From Reticulitermes speratus (Eukaryota; Arthropoda; Insecta; Blattodea; Rhinotermitidae): DNA of 64,000 nucleotides. The stretch is taken from NCBI GenBank assembly GCA_021186555.1, contig JAJKFL010000042.1, positions 17,026,521-17,090,520 of the forward strand, read 5' to 3'. Below the pieces are notes generated by a model that did not search any database, had not been told where the DNA came from, and saw nothing but the letters and a program-made list of their open reading frames with translations. The translations under genes and the position numbers were made by a program. Below are positions 44,995 through 56,700 of this stretch, piece after piece. How positions within the stretch are numbered: position 1 is the stretch's first letter; each line of letters opens with the position of its first letter.

Positions 44995-46305
44995 CACAGT
45001 GCGTCTACTAAGTTTTAGGACTGATTGTGCAGAGCGAATACTACGCGCGCCATCAGGCGGTCACCCACAGAAACACGTAGGAGCAAGTCTCCACACGTTG
45101 TGTGCTTAGTGTTGCCTGAGTGAGTTGAGCAGTATTTGTGATTTGTGGTGTGAAACGAAGCTGTGTGTGAAAGCCTCGTCATGGATTTGAGTATCGAGCA
45201 ACGATTAGCCATAAAGTTCTGTTTTAAAGCTGGAAAAAGTGCGACGGAAACTCTCCAAATGGTAAATGCAGCTTATGGGGACCAAGCACTATCCGGTCGA
45301 ATGTTTTCCGATGGTATGGACGATTTCGTAATGGACGAGAAGACACTGAAGACGACCCCAGGAGTGGCCGGCCTACGGAGTGTCGCAATGACAACAATGT
45401 CGAGAAGATTTCTCAGTTGTTGCTTCTAAACCGTCACCTTTCGCTAAGAATGCTAGCAGGCGAGGTGAACATTGGCAAGGACACAGTGAGAAAGATTGTA
45501 GTTGAAGATTTGCGAAAACGGAATATTTGTTCGCGCTTTGTTCCACACTCTTTGACTCCAGAGCAGAAAGACCGGAGAACTGCAGCTTGCCAAGATTTGA
45601 TTGCCACAGCAGACAGTGATCCTGACTTCTTTAAGAAGATTGTAACTGGCGATGAGACGTGGTGTTTTGCCTACGATCCGACCACTAAACGTCAATCCGC
45701 TGCATGGGTCGGAGCAAACTCGCCACGGCCGAAAAAATTGCGATTTCAGAAGTCTCGTGTGAAGAACATGTTGGTGATGTTCTTCGATTGGCAAGGCGTA
45801 ATCCACAAAGAATTTGTTCCGGAGGGTCAAATTATCAATGCAGTGTACTACAAAGGTGTAATGGAAAGGCTCCTGAACAGAATTCGACGTGTTAGACCGG
45901 GCATGTGTGAATCTGGTGACTGGTTCCTTTTGCACGGCAACGCCCCGTCCCACAACGCTACAATCGTCAAGCAGGTTTTGGCCAAACGAAAAGTGATTGT
46001 GCTCGACCACCCTCCGTATTCGCCAGATTTAGCACCTGCTGATTACTTTTTGTTCCCAAAAGTGAAATCCCACTTGAAGGGGCGTCTCTTTGACTCGATT
46101 TCGGACATCCAGAAAGCCGTGACAAGTACATTAAACACCATTGCAAAGGACGACTTCTACAAAGGCATCCAGAAGCTGTATGACCGTGCAAATCAGTGTG
46201 TACAGTTAGAAGGGATGTATGTCGAAAACTAAACAATAAAAGTGTAATTTCTTTCACGCAATGCTTTTTATAATGCCAGTCCTAAAACTTAGTAGACGCA
46301 CTGTG
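44995..46305 (+). mobile_element. Full-length mariner element of a second lineage (1311 bp)
   Basis: TA at 44993-44994 and 46306-46307. The perfect inverted ends of about 28 bp begin CACAGTGCGTCTACTAAGTT at 44995 and end with its reverse complement at 46305. The terminal sequences and transposase are unlike the mariner at 5521. Inserted in the 5' region or first intron of the plus-strand gene. Confidence 0.95.
45181..46232 (+). pseudogene. Mariner transposase with one frameshift and a lost catalytic Asp
   Basis: Starts MDLSIEQRLAIKFCFKAGKS. A small deletion near 45291 (after YGDQALS) changes frame, and the rest is open to the stop after GMYVEN. HTH and linker motifs (RWYGRFRNGRE, DDPRSGRPT) are visible in the new frame. 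The catalytic core has TGDETWCF (first Asp) and YSPDLAPADYFLFP (third Asp), but the second site reads LLHGNAPSH: the usual HDN Asp is Gly. So two independent inactivating changes exist in an otherwise well kept element. Confidence 0.93.
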
Positions 46306-46649
46306 TACATCTTCTGCACCGAAAATAGTTTTCTTTTTATGAATAGTCATTGCACGAAGTTACCGTTTGTTTCATTTGCGGTATACTAGATACACGACAT
46401 AACAGGACTTCGGAACCAACAGGTTGCTGTAGTTGTATCGCTGTAAACTTGTATTCAGGTCGAAACTCGACCATACCACCGGCTATTACGAGGTTCTCGT
46501 GGTTTTTCTCAGTCCCTACAAACAAACTCCTGAACAGTACCTCGGTTACGGTCACGATCTCTTCCTTCCAATAATTTCGAACTCGTACCCCAACCATCCT
46601 ACCATCGCCGCTTTTGTCTGAGATATAGACAAAAAAAAGAGTAAAGTTT

Positions 46650-46915
46650 TCCCTGTCCACGCCATGAAGGCATGCAAGGGGAAGGTATGGCTCCACTCAT
46701 TCTTAACCTCGGCAAGTGAGTGGTTCACTTCATGCCCCGGCCACTTTGACCACGGAAAAGAACCCCAGTATCCACTGAATAGGAGGTTGGGTGGACCCTA
46801 GAACCAGCCTGGACGTTTCGGAGAAGTGAACAATTTGTTTTCCCTACCGTGATTCGAATCCCGGACCGCGCCAGCCCCTAGTCTGGTCGCTGTGTTGACT
46901 ACACCACCCGGCTTT
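46650..46915 (-). repeat. tRNA-derived SINE, minus orientation, nearly complete
   Basis: On the minus strand GCCGGGTGGTGTAGTCAACA (A-box region) is followed by GGGATTCGAATCACGG (B-box), then the body with CCAACCTCCTATTCAGTGGA, AGGTTAAGAATGAGTGGAGC and GCATGCCTTCATGGCGTGG. The best preserved copy in the window. Confidence 0.88.
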
Positions 46916-47561
46916 CGTCATATGATCACGTCGTCAAAGAAGCTGTACGAAAATCTCGCTTCTGTGCTGCAAATGGATTGTCTGTGACGTCGCGATTATC
47001 ATGGGTACCACTATAAGAGTGTCTGTCCGTGTCAAGGACGACGGGCGAGGAAGTGCTACAAGGAACAAGGAAACTTAATTTCAAAACTTGCAGCCCGTTC
47101 ATTCGATACTTTGTGTGACGTTGGGCAGTGGCTATTGGTTGATGGTAGGTGCTGATCAGGGGGGGTAATCTGGGTAGTAATCTGTGGTGGTGATTACCAC
47201 AGTGGTGTGTTCTTTGCACGGAAGTAACTAGTGGGAAGGATTGTGTTGTACTCATCGCTTGAATTCGCATTTAGCTAAAGTGGAAATATTGTCGTGGTGG
47301 TCGTCATTCTGATGGAACTGTTAAATTATATTTCTTCAGTAAGTTATATAAAGGTAATGTAACATCGCGCACACCATTTATGTACGTAAACACATGCTTT
47401 GTGAGGAGTGCACAAAGACAATAGAAGTGCCATAAAATTAAAAAGTGTACAAGACTGGATTATGTGCAGGCGGGCAAGGCTTAGCAGCATTCTTTATTAA
47501 GTGGCGCTTGTTGCAATGTACGAGTACTGTAAGATGTTATAATTTCTTGTTCTTCTTCCAG
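46916..47561. other. Intron or 5' flank of the plus-strand gene
   Basis: No exon or repeat end recognised. The minus-strand frame 46926-47270 looks non-coding. Confidence 0.35.
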
Positions 47562-47636
47562 AGAGATTTGGCGTTCGAAGGCAGTCGCGGGAGCCAAAAT
47601 TTAAACTAGCCTTTCTGTCCGCTTCCACGTCTGTAG
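47562..47636 (+). other. Probable 5'UTR exon of the secreted-protein gene
   Basis: 75 bases bounded by a pyrimidine-rich TTGTTCTTCTTCCAG acceptor and a GTAAGT donor. It contains stops in the frame that would continue from it, so it fits an untranslated exon. It precedes the first coding exon at 50723 on the same strand. Confidence 0.5.
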
Positions 47637-49786
47637 GTAAGTCATGTCATGTGACTAACAGATATTTTTGCATGGCGTATTTTTTCTTTGCCGTACATGT
47701 ATGGTCTGTATACACTTTCAACATAAATTCATATTTGCGGTTTACGTCCCGAAGTACAAGGCTTGTTTATGTTGGATGTAAACTGTACATTTGTTTGTAA
47801 TTAAATCAGATTTAAATAATACAAGTTGCTGAACTTAAGATTAGAATATTTCAATTTTCACGACACAAATTTTGCATTATGGCAAGGTAAAGTGGTCCAC
47901 GTGTTGTATTATCTGCCAACTACGTTGGCATTGTATAGCAATGCTCGAAAATGCCAGTTAAATATTGTAGTGTGGTATTGTTGGGAATTTGTCAGTGATA
48001 TGTATTTAAAATAGTTTTTCAATGGTCTGCTGATAGGGGGGTTTTTTAATTTAATGTCAGTATTGCAGTATACTTTGTTGTATCGTCTCTAGATGCAGCA
48101 TTATTGACCGAGTCCCGTGCGAGTGTTCTGTTATATCGATAATAGTCATTTCTACTAACACTATAGCTAGTATCATTGTGCAGGGTTTGACAAACAAAAT
48201 AACTTACAGAGACAGTTTTTGAAATTCGGTAAATGTATCAGCATTTAAAAGCCGCAATGTATGAGTCTAAGGATGAAATGATGACGAGTTTTAAGGTATG
48301 TAGACAAGAGAATTTCTGAGTGTACGGAGCTGGTTGGATTCCAGAAACGTAGATGCGATGGTGAAATTAAAAGTCTGACATGCCTCTGTGGAGCACCGAA
48401 CACCAGCCATTCAATGTGGAACTATCGTAAAGGAAGTCCCGTGGCAGAGCGGTCCTTTACTCCCCTCCCTCCGCCAATAACCCTTTAACCTCTTTGGAAA
48501 CCAATGTTGTGCCATGTATACGCTCTGTCGCGGGCGGAGCCTGTTGCTTGTGATTTATTTCTTGTGTTTAACGCCGCCACAATTTCCTCTAATCCATCAT
48601 TGCGTAAGGCACGAATTGCAGATAACATACCGTACCTCCTTTCGTTCTCGCCACCCCGCCAACTGTTTGATAATTACGTATGCTACTCTCTGTAGCAACG
48701 ACAAGTATTTTCCTCGTTGCTTTGCTGAGGCGTCAGCTGTGTTTGCGAATTGAAATCACAGGTCAATGTCAAGAGAGAAAGTCTTGTGCTTGCTTGACAT
48801 GAAAATCTTTTACCCAGATCTTAGCTGTCGTGCATGTACGTAGAAATTCTTCGCCACGCAAGTTGTTCATGTATCGGCTTAATGAGAAGTTACGAATTTT
48901 TACGTTTTACGGAGAGGCGTATACACGCCGATGTTATATTATTAACAGGATGTGTTGAGTAACATTCGTACGCGTATGTATGTAACGTGTTTAGTACTGA
49001 AAACAGTCCGACCGCCATTTTTAATCCAGAAATATGCCCATGTATACTTTAGTCGCCATGCCTTGGTCCACGGGGTGGTCGTGTGTACGTACAAGTGTAT
49101 ACTTCATTTGTTAGTTCGTAGTAATGAGGAACCTAGCAGAGCAGGCGATCGGGCCTGGATGTTGATGTATCAATACAAAACTTGCCGTATTGATAAAGGA
49201 CGTATTCTTGTGATACCTCATTAGTTGAAATAACGCACTGGAATGCAACGAGTAAAGTGCTAGGGTGTTTTGTTTTCGTCCGCCTGTCCGCTATCACCAT
49301 CGCTGTACAAAGTGACTCGCTCCTTGCCTTCCACGTGAACATTTTATGAGCCAAAAGCTAAAAAATGACCTATACCTTCGCGCCTGAAGGGGTTGTAGAC
49401 CTTACTTCATATTTTATATCTATAATTCTATCAACAGCGGTGTAGATGACAAATTGTTGTATGGAACGGGGCGGTAGTACAGAAATTCTGTGCTTTTGTG
49501 AAGCGTGAAACTTCATCGCCATGTTCTTAAAAGCTTTGTCGTTGGAACTACCCCATCTTCAGCCAGTTTAACCCAGTTCACACATTCACAACGTGTTCAT
49601 GTAAAATTAAGTTTAATGTTATTCTCCATCTATGTCTACATCTTCCGTTTGGCCTCTTCTCTTGAAATTTTCTAATGTTTTACATGACAAATCTGTCTCA
49701 TGTGCAACGTACCCCACCTTATTTATCCTTCACTGAATTACACGGACATCAGTGAAAAGTACAAATTGTGAAGCGCCTTTAAGGAC
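47637..49786. other. Intron of the plus-strand gene
   Basis: No exon recognised. The segment 49500-49700 carries a half-hairpin CTACCCCATCTTCAGCCAG and a few LINE-like words. Confidence 0.35.
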
Positions 49787-50085
49787 TGGGCATAGTGTAG
49801 TCAGTATAGTGACTGTTAAAGGCTGGACAATCTGGGATTCGATTCCTGGCAGGTGCGAGAGACTTTTCTTCTCCAGAATGTCCAGACTGTCCCTGGGACC
49901 CATTCAGCCTCTTATTTAATGGTTACTGGAGGTTGTTTCCATGGGGGTAAAGGGGCTGGAGTGTGACGCTAACGATTCACCTCCATCTAGTGTCAAGGTT
50001 AAGAATGAGAGGAGCTATACTACTCCTGTATTCCTTCATGGCATGCACAGGGACACCTTTAACCTTTTTTTACCTTAATGTTACC
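49787..50085 (+). repeat. tRNA-derived SINE, plus orientation
   Basis: tRNA-like head with ATAGTGTAGTCAGTATAGTG (A-box region) and GGGATTCGATTCCTGG (B-box, 49834-49848), then the family body AGCCTCTTATTTAATGG, AAGGTTAAGAATGAGAGGAG and TTCCTTCATGGCATGCACAG, ending in a T-rich tail. Confidence 0.88.
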
Positions 50086-50722
50086 TCATATTGTTAAGCC
50101 CATGTACAGTCAATACCTGACAGAAGTGATTAGACCACCTATTTAAGATAATGTGGGAATGTGCAAGCACATGACCCTCCTCATCCTTTACCAAGTTATT
50201 TCAAGGTTGGCAAGCCTTATTAAATTTATATATTCGTCTATGCAGTGTCTCATATTCTTGTTCTTACTGTTTTTTTAAGCTCATAAATTGTGCCTTTCAA
50301 ATATAGCTACCGTAAATTTTGTTGCTTTAATTATGATAAAAATTAAAGTTAATATACTGAAACCACAGAATGAAGTCCTAAGAATGGTGATGATTATAGC
50401 ACTCTGGGCTTCCCACTGTCTGTATGCTATTCAATTCCCCTTTAGTCCTCTGCAGTGTATAACAACCAGCCCAAAACACTTGTCATCAGTGAAGGCCATT
50501 ACATTTTATCATTAACAGCACTTGTGTGAAGAGAATGGCTGGAAGATGAAGAGGAGTGCTGTGTGCTACAGAGGCAGGTGGAAGAGCTCAAGGGAGTTAA
50601 CGGGAGTGGTTGATCTGTGAGACTTCTTTCTGTGGCCTCAGTATAGTTTTGTATTTTATTATTCCATTTTGTTCCTATTTCCAGCATTGTTGTGTAGCCT
50701 CTTTGTGTTATGACATGAGACA

Positions 50723-53700
50723 ATGAAGCAGCTGTATGTTGTTTTGATGACCGTCATATTTTCATATTGTGACCGTAGTGTTGTACCGTTGTCATGTCCG
50801 GGTGAACATGTAAGTACACAGTCATTTACGTGGTGTCACACCTTGCAATATTTAACCATGAAAATTATAGGACTGATTGTGTAACTGATTTATATACATT
50901 TGAACTACTGCTCTAAACATATTCATAGTACTCATCGTTTTGTGTGTTATCATCAGTGTTGCCAGCAGCGAGAAGTGCCCCACCTTGAGATTTTAATATT
51001 TAGTAATTTATTAAATTAAACAATAAAAATCTACAAAAACAAAACTAAATTTCATGCAGTTCCTACAGTTTTAGTCTAAGATTAATTAAGGATTTTAATT
51101 AAATGACATCTATTTTACTATCTTGTCCAGCATAGAACATCAACAAATCTGGTTGCTTTATATATAGACAATGTGCATCATCTTGCAAAAAATCCTGCTG
51201 GCACTCTTGGTTATTATACTGGAAGATGGTATTGTTTGTAACTTATGATGGGACATTTTTACTTAATCATATGATTTTAGTGAACACTTCAAATCAAACA
51301 TTACATGTATTAATATGGCTCATTGGTAATGATACCGTTCTTTCTACTAGCTCTGAGGTTGAGGCAATCTCAGGGATTACACAGGGGTGTGTTCATTGAG
51401 TCTAATAGTTATTTTAAAAATGTATGTTTATTCTGTTCAAAATTTTATATATTATACTTATGACAGCACATATGGTCTCTGACTGCATCGCTTTCCAGAT
51501 CTACAGTGAACTGCGTCCAGTACTGGGGTCAGTCCACCATCCATCCTCAAAATGGTTTGTTTCTTTTTATGATGTGGGGGTTGTTGCCTTCCCTTTTGTT
51601 TGAATCTTGAACACTGGGTTCAAAGTTCTCGGAATGCTAAGAAGAATTGCTTCCATAGCAAAGCCAAAAAACTTTCAAGAGGGTATCCCTTTCAGACCTT
51701 TCTTGCAATGATTTTATGACACTAAATCTTGTTGACCTAAATTAAAGCAGCGGCTTGAGCTTGTCCAGATAATGACCTTCAGCATCACAGTCTCAAGTCT
51801 CGAACTTGTAAACAGTGGGGCCATGTTCTCTGTGCTGATAGCTCTATTTTTTAAATTACTGCTCCCCCCCCCCCCCCACCACCACCACAGGTTTTCCGTC
51901 CTTTTGGGTAGTAGGGTGAGGGACTCAACCCTTCCCCTCACAGATTGTTATTATTTTTGTTAAAGCGTTTCCCCTGCTGGACTTGAACCAAGTCTGACAA
52001 GGGAAGTCCGGTTTGTGTTCAGGAGGTTCTCCTTTCAAATTCCTACATGGATACTAGCTGTCCTGTTTGAGGCTGTTCATGGTTTTTCTCAGTTCTGCAG
52101 GTGAATGCTGTGATAATTTTTGAAATGTGCCACCTCGCTATCATTTCAATCCATTACGTCCTACACCTAATCGTTGCCATGCTTGTAATTGTTGGCTTAG
52201 AAACATAATTTTATACATAATGTGTCGGTATATTTTTACCTATGTCCATAAATGATTGCACTGGCCTAGCTTCAATGATTTTTTAGTTATTGTTGTAAAA
52301 CGTAAAGCTAAGGAAAATTTTTGCATGGGTCCAAAGGTGGTTGTAGGAAATTTTAAAGTATAGCATTGGTGTAGCCTCCAATGGCATAATGTTTGTCAAT
52401 ATAATCTAAGCATCGTATGATAATGCAACTGACTTGCATTTATTGTATTAACAATGTTATGTTATGTTATGTTATGTTATGTTATGTTATGTTGCAGGTG
52501 AGACCTTCAGATATTATTTGTGTAGGTGAGTATATATTTTATTTTGTTTCAATATAATGTTAGGAAAGGCGTAGTTTACTTAGACTATAAAACAGTATAA
52601 ATCAGTGTTATATTAAGTCAAATCTAACTTTGTTGAAATTGTTCTGAGGCAAACAGGCAAACAAACCTCAATGAAGCAGGAAGCTTATCTAAATAATACC
52701 TAAAACTCAAGTTCTTAGTTTGTATCCATTAAAAAGATTATTTGTTCAATACTTATAAGGAAATAATCACCGGTTTTTATGAGAATCATGTGAAACATAT
52801 ACGTTTCACTGTATGGACAAAATGCAGTTTTTTAATGATGAAGCAGATCATACTTATGTGCATTAAATTGCTAATATTCCATGTATTTTCTTCCATTATT
52901 CGTAATTCATTATTATTACATTTATTTAAAATGTTATATATAAGTATCTTAAGGTAACATAGGTATGTGGAGGATATTTGGTGACTGGTGACACTGTGAA
53001 TGCAATTTTAAATTACATGTACATTTTGTTGTGCTTGAAGGTTAAAAAATTCTGCTTTGCAAGTAAACAGGAACATACATACTAAGTGTATTACAACTGC
53101 TTTATGAATAATATGTAGTAATGAAGATATTATTTGTATTTCAAGTGCATGTACTGAAGGCTATCTGATGTGATCATAATACATTCAAACTTGCTTCATA
53201 AGTCACACTTGTTGGTGAAATCTGTAATGGTAATAAAAATTAATTTTTCATGCTTCAGAAAGCAGTAACTGTACTGATCAATTTGAACAACAAAACTTCA
53301 CGTGGTTAAATCTGACCAAAGAGACTGGACAAGTTATGCTTCAGTTCAACACATTTGACAGTTTATGTATGGGAGATTATGAATTCGTACTTGAAGCACT
53401 TGAGACGGAAACAGAAGACAGATGTAAAGGAATTGGTTTTGGACACTCATATGCTGCAAAACAGAAATGTAAGGGTGATGCACCTGATCATTCAGTAAGG
53501 ACAGGCTGGATTAAAGAACACCAAGGAAGTGAAAGCTATCCACAATGTGAAAAGGTAAGAAAATTACTGTAAATTGATTATGGTTAGGTCAAGAGATTTT
53601 AAATTTAAAATACTTATTGATGGTTAGAAATCTGTTGGAAAACCGACATCTGGTTCATATGAGTTACTACTGTAGAAGGGTAGAGAAACACATATTTATC

Positions 53701-56700
53701 ATGGTTTATTTTCTCCATGACATGTAAAATTAAATACCCAGTAAGAATATGATAGCTTGAATGTGTGGTGAAGTTTGTGTCTAACTAACATCATGGAGCA
53801 GAGTTCTTCTGTTGAAACTGTTAGGTCCTTAGCTAGTCAATAAATTCTCTACATTTAATGGAAGCTGAGGGTCAATTACCATCCCCACAGCAGCGCACCG
53901 ATTGCTCCGATCCTGAACTGTATGAATCCAGTCCACACTGGCCATTCTATTTCCTTGACATTGTTTTTTGGCGCGTTGGCAAAATTTCAAAAAATGACTA
54001 TTAGCTTCATCATGTCTGTCTCTCTGTCCATCTGCAAAGAGTAAGTCGGCTCCCACTGGACGGATTTTCATGAAATTTAATATTTTGAGTATTTCCGAGA
54101 ATTTGTCGAGGGAATTCAAGTTTTATTAGAATCTGACAAGAATAACAGGTACCTTACGTGATGACCTATGTACAGTTTTTATAATATCTTGCTGAATTCT
54201 TCTTAGAATGAGAAACGTTTCAGACAGAGTTGTAGAGAAAGTCAGAACACACATTTTATGTTCAATAACTTTTTTTCTGATAGTCCTGCCATTTATGAGA
54301 TAATGTGGATAAATACGGTAGAGCCAGGCAGGCCACAGATGACAATATAATACAGCACTTTGCATGCTGAATAACTAAGGTGACAAACACACACTCAGAA
54401 TGTGTAATACTTCTTGCTTTTCCATGGCAGCAATGATTATACGAATGCACCTCAATGTTACGTTTGTACGTACATTGCCTGTCTTTTAATATTATTCAAC
54501 CATCAAAACCCATTCCTTCAAACTGGTCTGTTTGTTTCAGGTTTGCTCACCAGAACCCTCTATGCATTTTTATTTTCGACCATGCATGAAAAATGACGTG
54601 CCCATCTCATCTTCCTTGATTTGATTATCCAAATTACATATGGCATGGAGTGTAAATCACAAAGCTCCTCATTATGTAGTTATGTCCAGCCTCCTGTTAT
54701 TTTCTGTTTTGTATGGCCAGATGTCCTACTCAGCACTCTCTTCTTGAACACCTTTGGCCAGTGTTTCTTCTTTAGTGTAACAGACCAAGCTTCACACCCA
54801 CATAAAACAACAGGAAAAATTACAGATATGTATATTTTAATATTTGTGCTTGTAGATAGCAAACAGGAAAATGAAAGATTCTGCGCCAAATGGTAGCAGG
54901 CATTTCTTGAATGCAATTTGCTCGTAATTTCTTCGTGCATGCAAATTTGGTTTGTTAGTGAAATTCACAAGTTCTCAAAACTTTGCCACTTTATCGCAGA
55001 ATTGATTGTCTGTCTTTACATTGTGATTTTGTCCTGAAGTTTGTGTCTTAGTATATTAATTTGACTAACTGTTATGTTACGTCTGTTGTATTTAACATGT
55101 CACAATTTATAATAATAACATTAAATATTATCTACATAATTAGCTGAGGGTACATTTTGTTTTTCCAGTCTTGCATTATGTCACACAAGAGCCATCAACT
55201 GTAATGTGTTAATATTCATAATTGGTACCATATTTCCAGTTGTAGTGTGACTTGATTAGGATATCCAATGAAATAATATGTAGACAGTTTTCGTCCAAAC
55301 TCATGAATGTTTGGAATCAGTGGCATAGCCAGGTTTTTTGCACCCAGGGCGAGTCATCAGAATGGCTGTCCATAAGAGAAATTATGAAGTTTAAGAAAAT
55401 CAGAATTATTTATTGAATTCCCTTATATTCGGCTCAGATTGCCTGGTTTCGAGTCCAGGACCTCGAAAACGTTATTCAGTTCATTTTTGTAACAAGAAAC
55501 TTCCTTCTACAGGGTAGAGAGTAACAAAGTAAAATGCATTTTAGTCCAAGCACCACCAAAATTGCTGCAGCATTTACCAAGAAACTGTGATATAATCAAC
55601 CTGCTGCAATTGTATCTTTGCCTTGCCATACATTATAACAGTATTGTGTTGTAATTTGTACAAATTGTAACTTAGGACCAAAGTTGAAGTTTGGCAGATT
55701 TTGAGTGCAAAGTGTAATGAATGTTTTTAGCTTAAGTGCAAAAGAGTATGATTTTGTGAAACTTGTAATTGGCTGATGTCTTCAGGTTTTTGTCATTATG
55801 AACAGCGATTTATTTTAAAAGAAACAGTACTACATCCAGATCTTTAACTGATGCCTCTGTTATATCTTCCTACAGTACCTGTCATGTTGTTTGTGTGAAA
55901 AATGATAAGTTTTATGTCCTCTGGTGAAAGGCTTCTGACCTCTAAATTGGATTGGTATGTTTCAAATTGAGCCAGACACACAGTAAATATTGCAGTGTTA
56001 ATATAATCACACTTAACTCATTTATTGGAAGATGTATTTAATGGGAAACAATTGTTATTTGTGCATCCAAAATGAATATGGCATCAGACAGGTATAAAAC
56101 ATTTCCCTTTCAAGAAAGAAAGAAAGCTCAGTTATAGATTTTGGAATCATAATGTTAAAATCAAAAACAATTTGTTCAGTTTTAGTCTAAAATTTGAAAT
56201 TTACTGTTTGTGTTCTAGGGTGTGACTGTAACATACAATTTGGTGTACAGAGGCTGTTATAGACTGAAAATACAAAAAGAATATGAAGGTAGAAATCACT
56301 GCTTGTACTCACCACCTGTATTTTTAGACACCAACTTCACAAAGGAAAATATTTTCAAAACGAAAAATTTGATTATCAAATCTGAATATAATCGAAGATG
56401 GTAAGTAATCATGTACTGCACAAGGTAAAGTTGTCTCTGTGCACACTGTGAAGGCATATGGGACAGATGTACTTGTAGCCCCACACATTCTTAACTGTGG
56501 CAGTAGATGGAGGTGAGTGGGCAGCTTCACGCTGTCGCTGCTTTACCCCAGCGGAAAGAGTCCCAGCATCTATTCAGTATGAGGCTGGGTGGGCACCGGA
56601 GGTTGTCTGGATGCTTTGTAGAAGAGAGAAAATCTCTTATCCCTGCTGGGAACCAGACCACAAATCCTCATTCTTCCAGGCTGTTTCCTAGTCACATACA

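Noticed and set aside
45453-46010. 185-residue minus-strand frame
   Set aside because: Antisense shadow of the mariner transposase.
46840-46915. tRNA gene on the minus strand
   Set aside because: The A- and B-box promoters are present, but it is the head of a SINE with a long body and multiple related copies.
51133-51228. Candidate extra exon with acceptor CTTGTCCAG and an open frame (RTSTNLVALYIDNVHHL)
   Set aside because: Its end phase does not join to the next supported exon (a stop is created), whereas the exon at 50723 joins 52498 directly in frame.
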